The translations under genes were made by a program, and so were the position numbers. Positions 57,687 to 64,000 of a stretch of DNA of 64,000 nt are shown here, one piece after another. Each line of letters opens with the position of its first letter. Positions within the stretch are counted from its first letter, which is position 1. The notes below the pieces were generated by a model that did no database searches, had not been told where the DNA came from, and worked only from the letters and a program-made list of their open reading frames with translations. Source of the stretch: Prochlorococcus sp. MIT 1341 (GTDB lineage: Bacteria; Cyanobacteriota; Cyanobacteriia; PCC-6307; Cyanobiaceae); assembly GCF_034092415.1 (NCBI RefSeq), contig NZ_CP139304.1, positions 186,001 to 250,000 on the forward strand. The letters are read 5' to 3'.

Positions 57687-59237
57687 TCAATATGATTCAG
57701 CCGGTTTTCCCTTCTCCATCCAAATTTTAGATAATAGGTTAGAAAGAGTTTCTCCACTCATAGTTAATAGTACGTATAGGAAGATTAAAATTGTTAGTTG
57801 GTTCCAGTTAAAGGAACTTAGTGATTCAATTATTTGCCAGCCTAAGCCCGTTCCACCTATTAGACCCACCACTGCTGTCTCTCTTAGAAGAACTTCCGTT
57901 CTATAAGCAGAATAAGCAAGATATTTTGGACTTTGAGGGCTGAAGTTACCATATAACCATTTAACCCTTTGGCTGACTCCAATTGAGAACAATCCCTTTT
58001 CTGTTAAGTCATTTTGATCATCAATTCCGTCTTTTAGTAGTCGTCCCATTATTCCAACATTATGAGCTCCAAGCGCTAATGCCCCTAACTCTAGGCTGGG
58101 AAAAGTAATTAGTTGAAGTAATAATGCTATTAACGGAGTGGGTATAGTTCTTAATAGTATCCAAATAAGTCCATATACATTTTTTCCAATTGAGCCCGGC
58201 CATATCATCATAATCAATGGTGGCAAACTAATTGATATTGAGGCAGCTAGTATAGTAAGAGTTAAAGTTTTATATATCAATTCAAAAATAGGTAATTGAT
58301 AGAGAGCTTCTTTTAAACCTGAAATTGTAGGTAGTGTTATGGGGTGCCAACCAATTGTGCCAGGCAAGTCAACAACATTGTTGTAAATAAAGACAGAAAT
58401 AAATAAAAGAATAGGAGTTGATATGAATAAAATTAAACCAAATTTAATTTTTATCTGAGGATATACACGAAGTTTTTTTCTTGTTACGGTGAGTGCTTTT
58501 TCTACCAAAAATATTAGCATTACTAATATCCAGATAGATGTCCACATTTCTCTAAACTCCAGCGATCTTAGTGTAAGTTCAAGTTCAGTTCCAATTCCTC
58601 CCAATCCAAATATACCTAATAAAGTGGCACCTCTTAATGCACATTCGAAACGGTAACCTGAATAATTTATAATCAAAGGTAATATCTTAGGGTATAAGAA
58701 AGTAATCATTATACTTATTGGAGAAGCACCAGAATAACGAAGTGCATAAATTGGATTGCGATCTAGAGTATCAATTTGGTCGCTAATAACTCTTGCAAAT
58801 AAGGAAGAAAATGGTATTATTATTGCTATAATAGCAACCCATTTATTAATACCAATAAATTGAATTAGTAAAAGACCCCATAGTAATTCATGTATTGATC
58901 TTGGAATACTTAATAATCTTTTGATGATCATTACTACCCAGTAGGGAGAATTTAATATTTCCCAGGTTAATGATGAACTAAAAATACCTAACAAGGTTCC
59001 AACTAAAACAGAAGTTAACCAGCTAATAAATGCAGTTGAAAATGTAACGCCTAACCCTTTAAATGAGCTTTCTATAACAGAAGGGTTAATGGAAGGATTA
59101 AGAGCTGCTGATGTGAAATCAATTATTGATGGAATGCCTCCTGCGTGTATTGAAGGGAGTATTTTTATACTAATTGGAATCAGAGCAATTACTGGTAATA
59201 AAGCAATTATTGGAGCTGTAAAATTAACCCGTCTCAT
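57687..59237 (-). CDS. phnE: PhnE-type ABC permease, double-length (fused)
   Basis: Permease of the phnDCE transporter. The 516 residues contain two PhnE-like units: one in the first half with the EAA-type loop ALRYSGASPISIMITFLYPK, and a second from about residue 300 with SIGVSQRVKWLYGNFSPQSP in the same position. A single PhnE is about 260-290 residues, so this is a tandem fusion that replaces two subunits. It is a single continuous frame with a clean start. It abuts phnC (stop and start are one base apart). Confidence 0.88.
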   Translation of the reverse strand: MRRVNFTAPIIALLPVIALIPISIKILPSIHAGGIPSIIDFTSAALNPSINPSVIESSFKGLGVTFSTAFISWLTSVLVGTLLGIFSSSLTWEILNSPYWVVMIIKRLLSIPRSIHELLWGLLLIQFIGINKWVAIIAIIIPFSSLFARVISDQIDTLDRNPIYALRYSGASPISIMITFLYPKILPLIINYSGYRFECALRGATLLGIFGLGGIGTELELTLRSLEFREMWTSIWILVMLIFLVEKALTVTRKKLRVYPQIKIKFGLILFISTPILLFISVFIYNNVVDLPGTIGWHPITLPTISGLKEALYQLPIFELIYKTLTLTILAASISISLPPLIMMIWPGSIGKNVYGLIWILLRTIPTPLIALLLQLITFPSLELGALALGAHNVGIMGRLLKDGIDDQNDLTEKGLFSIGVSQRVKWLYGNFSPQSPKYLAYSAYRTEVLLRETAVVGLIGGTGLGWQIIESLSSFNWNQLTILIFLYVLLTMSGETLSNLLSKIWMEKGKPAESY

Positions 59238-59984
59238 TTATTTTGTGTAAAACAGGTTTATTTTCTCCAGATCTATATCCTTTATATGCTTGTCTAGGAC
59301 TAACTTGCCCGAGTCAAGTCCTATTACTCTATCAAATGTATAAATTAATTCTGGTCTGTGTAGGCTTATAAGTACTGATGTTGGGTTTACCGCTTCATCT
59401 TTCTTATGCTCATTTGAGCCAATTAGAATTGACAATGTATTTTTAATTAGTTGGGGATCTAGACTTGAAAAGGGTTCGTCGGCTAATATCAATTCTGGAT
59501 TTTGTCTCAGAAGCCTTGCGATAGCTACTCTTTGTTTTTGTCCACCGGAAAGCTCATTGATATTTGAAAAAATAACCTCTTTAGGTAGCCCTACAGCTAT
59601 TAAACACTTAATGCAATCGTCAATTTCAGGTAGTCCAATCAAGTTAAGTATTGCCCATAAAATTGACTTTCTATTTAAGGCACCTGAATTGATATTTTGG
59701 CATACATTCAATTCCTCTATTAACCGTAAGTCTTGCCATAGGGTTCCAATCCGACTTCGTTTTCTTTGGCTTAGTTCTGATATCTCTTCTCCTTTCCAGT
59801 AAGCTTCACCCTCATTAGGTTTAATTAATCCATTAGTGACTGATATTAGGGTTGTTTTTCCGGAGCCACTCTTTCCAATCAGGGCTATTCTTTCTCCATC
59901 ATTTATACTTAGATTAATATCGGTAAGTCGTGGTCTTCTTTTACCATTTACAGTTACATTTTTTAATTCTATTAGTGTACTCAA
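59238..59984 (-). CDS. phnC: PhnC-type ABC ATPase
   Basis: ATPase of the phosphonate-type uptake system, 248 residues. Walker A GKSGSGKTTLISV, Q-loop RIGTLWQDLRLIEELNV, signature LSGGQKQRVAIARLL and Walker B LILADEPFSSLDPQ match PhnC. Its start overlaps the phnD stop by four bases, and its stop meets the phnE start. Such overlaps indicate translational coupling. Confidence 0.92.
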   Translation of the reverse strand: MSTLIELKNVTVNGKRRPRLTDINLSINDGERIALIGKSGSGKTTLISVTNGLIKPNEGEAYWKGEEISELSQRKRSRIGTLWQDLRLIEELNVCQNINSGALNRKSILWAILNLIGLPEIDDCIKCLIAVGLPKEVIFSNINELSGGQKQRVAIARLLRQNPELILADEPFSSLDPQLIKNTLSILIGSNEHKKDEAVNPTSVLISLHRPELIYTFDRVIGLDSGKLVLDKHIKDIDLEKINLFYTK

Positions 59985-60889
59985 TTTATCTTTCCAAGCT
60001 CTCTACCAATATCTTCTATAGACCTATATTGTTTTTTATCGGCGGAGATAAATTTACTGGCCCCAAATAGTTTCATTATTCTTGTAGAAGAATCTGAATT
60101 CTTTTTATGTAAATTTAGGAAGAATTGTTTTAATTTTACTTTAAATTCTATTCCAAATTTTGAGTCTAGGTCAGGTTGGGCCAGCCAGTGATAATCTGCA
60201 TAAGGTGGTGTGGTCCATATCACAGACAATTTGTCTATTCTTAATCTCTTACTTTTTAAATTTGAATCCCAAACTTGCTTGTTAAGAGCGCCTGCTTCGT
60301 ACGAACCACTTTGAACCAACGTAATTGTTGAGTCGTGACTTCCACTAAATCCAGCGGACCCTCCTGCAAAGTCATTATTATTAACTCCTGCTAACTTCAG
60401 AAAATATTGTGGCATAAGTCTGCCAGATGTAGAACTTTCTGAGCCAAAGGTGAACCTTTTACTTTTCAGTTTCTTTAAGTCTCTGATAGTTTCTATCTTT
60501 TCTATTTTACTTCCTTTATTGGCAACAAAAACGCTTTTAAAATTGCTGTCTATATCTCGTTGTGCAATAACATGACCGCCTCCTCTTTGTAATCTAGCCT
60601 GGACTCCAGTTAGACCTCCAAACCAGACAAGATCAATACTTTTGGTTCTAAAGGCACTTACCGCAGCTGTGTAATTGGTTACAGGTATATATTTAACTGA
60701 CACCTTTAACTCTTTAGACATTTCTTGTGCCAGAAGATTGTATATTCTATTTAACTTTTCCGGATGTTGGTCTGGTATAGCACCGATAAGTAGAGCCTTT
60801 TCGGCTCTTGCCAATGTACCTGATATTAGGAGCAAAATAATACCAGAAACAAAAAAGTTTCTCTTTGCTTGTAGCGCCTTTGATAACAT
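59981..60889 (-). CDS. PhnD-like periplasmic binding protein (possibly selenate/phosphonate subfamily)
   Basis: A secreted solute-binding protein of 302 residues with an N-terminal signal segment (NFFVSGIILLLISGTLA). Binding-site region motifs are IGAIPDQHPEKLNRIYNLLA, YIPVTNYTAAVSAFR and IDLVWFGGLTGVQARLQRGG. They resemble the PhnD family, and within it the group annotated as putative selenate-binding proteins, rather than classical phosphonate PhnD. The ligand is therefore open. It lies 12 bases after aspC on the same strand, so it may be cotranscribed with that gene. Confidence 0.85.
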   Translation of the reverse strand: MLSKALQAKRNFFVSGIILLLISGTLARAEKALLIGAIPDQHPEKLNRIYNLLAQEMSKELKVSVKYIPVTNYTAAVSAFRTKSIDLVWFGGLTGVQARLQRGGGHVIAQRDIDSNFKSVFVANKGSKIEKIETIRDLKKLKSKRFTFGSESSTSGRLMPQYFLKLAGVNNNDFAGGSAGFSGSHDSTITLVQSGSYEAGALNKQVWDSNLKSKRLRIDKLSVIWTTPPYADYHWLAQPDLDSKFGIEFKVKLKQFFLNLHKKNSDSSTRIMKLFGASKFISADKKQYRSIEDIGRELGKIN

Positions 60890-60901
60890 TAAGTTCTTAG
60901 A

Positions 60902-62089
60902 TTAATAATTTGATAGGGATCTTTTTAGTCTAGATAGCCCATCTTCTATATTACCTATTGAAGATGCACAAGATATTCTAATACATCGGTCATTGCCAAA
61001 TGCGGCCCCTGGAACTATAGCTAATCCTTGATGTTCTAATGCCTTTTTGCAAAAAGTAACAGAGTCCTCCGTGCCTAAAGGGAGTTCAGGAAAAGCATAA
61101 AATGCACCATCTGGTGAAACTAGATTTATTCCAGGAATTTTTCTAAGACCTGAAATTAGAATATTTCTACGTTGATTGTAGCAATCGACCATGTACTTAA
61201 TACATGATGTTGGGCCTGTTAGTGCAGCTAGAGCTCCTTTTTGTGCAAAACTACATACGTTACTTGTGCTTTGACTTTGGAGAGCAGATGCGGCCTTAAT
61301 CAATTCAATATTTCCTCGAAGATAACCAACTCTCCATCCTGTCATCGCCCATGTTTTTGCAAAACCATTGACTATAAAGGTTCTTTCCTCTAGATCTCTT
61401 GCTACCGTTGCTATTCCATTATGCGTCTGGTTTTCAGCAAGTAGAAATTCGTAAATTTCATCTGAAAGAATATATATATTTGGGTGATGTCTTAATAAAT
61501 TGGCTATGTTTTCTAACTCTGTTCTGTTCATTACTCTTCCAGTCGGATTACCCGGGGAATTAAGAACTAATAATTTTGTCCTAGTGGTAATTAAACTTTC
61601 AAGTTTTTCTATATTTAGTTCAAATCCCTGTGATGTTGTTGATTCACAAATAATTGGTTTGCCTCCAGAAAGTTTAACCATTTCCGGATAACTAAGCCAA
61701 TACGGGGCGGGTATTATTACTTCATCAGATGGATTGATTATTATCTGTAATAGATTATAAATTGCCTGTTTACCTCCGTTCGTCACTAATACCTGATTTG
61801 GTGATGTAGGAATATCATTTACGTTAGTGATTTTATGGGCTATAGCTTCTCTTAACTCAGGGTCGCCCGCAGAAGGACCATATTTTGTTAAGCCATCCTT
61901 AAGTGCTTTGATGGCAGCTTCAACAATAAATGGTGGAGTAGGAAAGTCTGGTTCTCCTGCACTTAGGCTGCATATGTCACGTCCATCATTAGCTAGTGCC
62001 TTTGCTCTAGCGCTTATCTCTAGCGTAAGGGAAGGAGTAAGAGCTAATGCCCTTTGGGAGAGTGGTTTGCGACCGTCCATCGACGTCAC
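60902..62089 (-). CDS. aspC: class I aspartate/aromatic aminotransferase
   Basis: A PLP aminotransferase of about 395 residues. ICSLSAGEPDFPTPPFIVEA and LTKYGPSAGDPELREAI open the fold, and LLVLNSPGNPTGRVMNRTEL is the PLP-contact loop. The cofactor lysine is in FIVNGFAKTWAMTGWRVGY, and RISCASSIGNIEDGL ends the protein. Family subgroup I gamma (cyanobacterial AspC). It transfers amino groups between aspartate and glutamate. An internal ATG nine bases in (MDGRKPLSQRALAL) may be the start used. Confidence 0.93.
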   Translation of the reverse strand: MTSMDGRKPLSQRALALTPSLTLEISARAKALANDGRDICSLSAGEPDFPTPPFIVEAAIKALKDGLTKYGPSAGDPELREAIAHKITNVNDIPTSPNQVLVTNGGKQAIYNLLQIIINPSDEVIIPAPYWLSYPEMVKLSGGKPIICESTTSQGFELNIEKLESLITTRTKLLVLNSPGNPTGRVMNRTELENIANLLRHHPNIYILSDEIYEFLLAENQTHNGIATVARDLEERTFIVNGFAKTWAMTGWRVGYLRGNIELIKAASALQSQSTSNVCSFAQKGALAALTGPTSCIKYMVDCYNQRRNILISGLRKIPGINLVSPDGAFYAFPELPLGTEDSVTFCKKALEHQGLAIVPGAAFGNDRCIRISCASSIGNIEDGLSRLKRSLSNY

Positions 62090-62168
62090 ATCTTTAAAGA
62101 TGAGCGAATAATAACTATCCTGCCTGAATGTCCCTTTCTAATTCTTTTGATTCCTATTGGAAGACTAA

Positions 62169-62567
62169 ATGGTTAAACCAATTGTCACATCACTTTTAGC
62201 AGCTGCTAGGCCATATGAGCTAGCTGAGTTCTATTCCTATGCAATGGATGCAAAGATTGTTGCTGGATTTAATAAGAGTCACTGGCAAGTGACAAATTCA
62301 CTTGGTTTCAAGATGCAAATTTATAAGCCATCCACTAAGAAGTCTGAACCATTCAAAGGAAACGCCTTGTCCATATGCCTCTATCGGCCCCCATCTACCA
62401 ACCCTATCGATGCCTTACATAATTGGTGTAAGGAACTTCTCTTAAAGGGAGCCGCACTTTGTAGCGAAATTACTCTTGATGAATTTGGGGCGGAAACCTG
62501 GATTGCTGATCCAGAGGGTAATTTGTTTCTTCTTGTAGTCCCTTCCGGAAACACTTTGACCCCATAG
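62169..62567 (+). CDS. VOC (glyoxalase-like) fold protein
   Basis: A 132-residue protein with the paired beta-alpha units of the vicinal-oxygen-chelate fold. The start LLAAARPYELAEFYSYAMDA resembles the substrate-proximal segment of glyoxalase-like proteins, and ETWIADPEGNLFLLVVPSG is the DPxGN motif common at the C-terminus. It is probably a metalloenzyme or ligand-binding protein with no assigned substrate. The gene is 27 bases upstream of the uracil-DNA glycosylase gene. Confidence 0.7.
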   Translation: MVKPIVTSLLAAARPYELAEFYSYAMDAKIVAGFNKSHWQVTNSLGFKMQIYKPSTKKSEPFKGNALSICLYRPPSTNPIDALHNWCKELLLKGAALCSEITLDEFGAETWIADPEGNLFLLVVPSGNTLTP

Positions 62568-62594
62568 AATTACCTTTGAAAGAGATGTGAGTTT

Positions 62595-63209
62595 GTGGAT
62601 GACTTTTTGTCTAAAGCTTGTAGTAGTTGTAGGTCTTGCGACCTCTTTAAAAGCCGTAGGAAGATAGCTTTTAGTAGGGGCAACCCGTCTGCTAATTTTA
62701 TGTTGATAGGCGAAGCACCTGGTTCTAAAGAAGACGAGCTTGGAATTCCTTTTGTTGGTAGATCAGGAAAGTTGTTAGATCAGCTTTTGGAGAGTGTTGG
62801 TTTTAACACCGAATCGGATGTCTATATTTGCAATTTGATCAAGTGTCGACCACCTAATAATCGACGCCCAAGTAAGTCTGAATTAGCAGCCTGTCGATCT
62901 TGGTTGGACAGGCAAATTAAGCTTGTCAACCCTAATGTTATTGCACTAGCAGGTTCAACTTCAGTAGCAGCGGTTCTTGAAACCAGCGAGTCAATTACAA
63001 AAATTCGTGGTGAATGGAGACTGTGGAAGGGGAGATGGGTAATGCCGCTTTTTCATCCTGCTTATCTTCTACGGAATCCTTCTGTTAAGGAAGAGTCACC
63101 TAAATCGCTTACTCGTAGTGATCTTATAGAAGTTAGGAATAAAATAAATACCTATGATTGTTCCATAGGGATTTCTGCGTTTAATACAGAAAGGAGAGAC
63201 TCACAATGA
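62595..63209 (+). CDS. uracil-DNA glycosylase family 4
   Basis: Removes uracil from DNA. The 204-residue protein has [20 protein letters not shown] (active-site motif A), [11 protein letters not shown] (motif B) and four Cys for a [4Fe-4S] cluster: CSSCRSC near the N-terminus plus [11 protein letters not shown] and AACRSWL. This is the type 4 (UdgA-like) family, sometimes annotated as a phage SPO1 DNA polymerase-related protein. The GTG start is followed by [11 protein letters not shown]. Its TGA overlaps the ispG ATG (ATGA). Confidence 0.92.
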   Translation: MDDFLSKACSSCRSCDLFKSRRKIAFSRGNPSANFMLIGEAPGSKEDELGIPFVGRSGKLLDQLLESVGFNTESDVYICNLIKCRPPNNRRPSKSELAACRSWLDRQIKLVNPNVIALAGSTSVAAVLETSESITKIRGEWRLWKGRWVMPLFHPAYLLRNPSVKEESPKSLTRSDLIEVRNKINTYDCSIGISAFNTERRDSQ

Positions 63210-64000
63210 CAGAACTTGTTCACCAGGATCTCGATATTGATTCTAGGCGTTATGACACAACGATCCGACGTCGACCAACTAGAAGTGTCGCTGTAGGCGA
63301 TATCTCAATAGGTAGCGATCATCCTGTAAGAGTCCAGTCAATGATCAATGAAGACACCTTGGATATTGAAGGCTCTACAAATGCCATTCGACTGCTACAT
63401 GAAGCTGGCTGCGAAATTATTCGACTTACTGTTCCTTCATTGGCCCATGCGAAGGCTGTAGGTGAAATAAGAAATAAACTTAAAAAATCCTATATGAATG
63501 TACCTTTGGTAGCAGATGTACACCATAACGGGATGAAAATAGCTTTAGAAGTTGCTAATCATGTTGACAAGGTAAGAATCAATCCCGGTTTGTTTGTTTT
63601 TGAAACTCCTGACCCTTCTAGAACTGAATTTAAACAGGAAGAGATTGATTCCATAAAGGAAATGATTTATGAAAGATTTAAACCTTTAGTCTTGTTATTA
63701 AAAGAACAAAATAAAGCACTACGAATTGGTGTGAATCATGGTTCATTAGCTGAGCGAATGCTCTTTTCCTATGGAGATACACCTTTAGGTATGGTTAAAT
63801 CTGCCATGGAATTTATTAGTATCTGTGACCAACTTGACTATCACAATATCATTGTTTCAATGAAGTCTTCCAGGGCACCAGTTATGCTTGCTGCCTATAG
63901 ATTGATGGCCGATACTATGGATAAACATGGCTTTAATTATCCTTTGCATTTAGGAGTTACAGAGGCAGGCGATGGAGATTATGGACGAATAAAAAGTACA
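63206..64000 (+). CDS. ispG: (E)-4-hydroxy-3-methylbut-2-enyl-diphosphate synthase, 5' part (runs off window)
   Basis: The frame starts at the ATG at 63206 in an ATGA overlap with the glycosylase gene and stays open to the window edge, giving the first 265 residues. It begins [20 protein letters not shown]; the motifs [37 protein letters not shown] and [12 protein letters not shown] are characteristic of IspG (GcpE). This is the penultimate MEP-pathway enzyme, a [4Fe-4S] protein whose cluster Cys lie beyond the window. A purine-rich AAAGGAGAG (63190-63198) eight bases before the start could serve as ribosome binding site. Confidence 0.94.
   Translation, partial: MTELVHQDLDIDSRRYDTTIRRRPTRSVAVGDISIGSDHPVRVQSMINEDTLDIEGSTNAIRLLHEAGCEIIRLTVPSLAHAKAVGEIRNKLKKSYMNVPLVADVHHNGMKIALEVANHVDKVRINPGLFVFETPDPSRTEFKQEEIDSIKEMIYERFKPLVLLLKEQNKALRIGVNHGSLAERMLFSYGDTPLGMVKSAMEFISICDQLDYHNIIVSMKSSRAPVMLAAYRLMADTMDKHGFNYPLHLGVTEAGDGDYGRIKST

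Noticed and set aside
57656-57757. N-terminal extension of the SGNH hydrolase
   Set aside because: It would overlap the PhnE coding region; the GDS block starts right after the ATG at 57655.

Overview
The window looks like chromosome of a marine picocyanobacterium, most probably a low-light type Prochlorococcus. The reasons are the AT-rich base composition, very short intergenic gaps, frequent GTG/TTG starts, a cobalamin-dependent ribonucleotide reductase, the Mg-chelatase subunit ChlH, and a run of small cyanobacteria-only families (DUF1230/CGLD27, DUF2811, DUF2949, DUF3038, DUF3318, DUF3386, DUF3531, DUF4335, CPP1-like). The genus call rests on gene content recognised by eye, not on a search. 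Family names without a visible catalytic motif are recognition-level calls.

Layout. 0-5 kb: an ABC-2 exporter operon (ATPase truncated by the window edge plus two permeases), a glutamine amidotransferase, a pentapeptide-repeat protein, a SemiSWEET-type protein, a small secreted protein and tRNA-Ser(UGA). 5-10.4 kb: a small membrane protein, a lytic transglycosylase, the methionine pair metY-metA and an AlkB-like dioxygenase. 10.4-17.7 kb (minus strand): a four-gene polar amino acid ABC transporter (binding protein, two permeases, ATPase), a SulP/BicA-type anion transporter and an FAD-linked oxidase. 17.8-22.1 kb: a CbiX-type chelatase with a His/Cys-rich tail, a DUF2811 protein, a GMC oxidoreductase and an FkbM-like methyltransferase.

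22.1-25.2 kb is the accessory part of the window. It is an AT-rich, nearly gene-free stretch holding three partial copies of the 3' portion of tRNA-fMet, all in the orientation of the intact tRNA-fMet gene at its right end. Each copy runs from the encoded CCA end to the anticodon loop, and two of them carry a terminator hairpin as well. This is the footprint expected of repeated site-specific integration into a tRNA gene, as described for Prochlorococcus genomic islands and the small tRNA-targeting elements called tycheposons. The segments hold a frameshifted SAM methyltransferase, a GC-rich structured segment and a perfect 18-bp palindrome that resembles the anticodon arm of the tRNA. No integrase or transposase is visible.

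25.2-45.8 kb is dense housekeeping DNA: asparaginase, CGLD27-like protein, RsfS, DUF3318, carB, DUF3386, a Na+/alanine symporter, an MsbA-type ABC exporter, an S4-domain protein, tpiA, folP, chlH, dapB, a UbiH-type hydroxylase, DUF2949 and the DUF3038-DUF4335 pair. 45.9-47.5 kb holds three small membrane proteins, one resembling the N-terminus of NdhF. 47.6-64 kb holds the class II ribonucleotide reductase, a methyltransferase, prfC, a CPP1-like protein, hslO, an ECF-like ATPase, DUF3531, rsmE, a DUF92/VTE6-like kinase, a phnDCE-type transporter followed by an SGNH hydrolase, an aspartate aminotransferase, a VOC-fold protein, a family 4 uracil-DNA glycosylase and the start of ispG.
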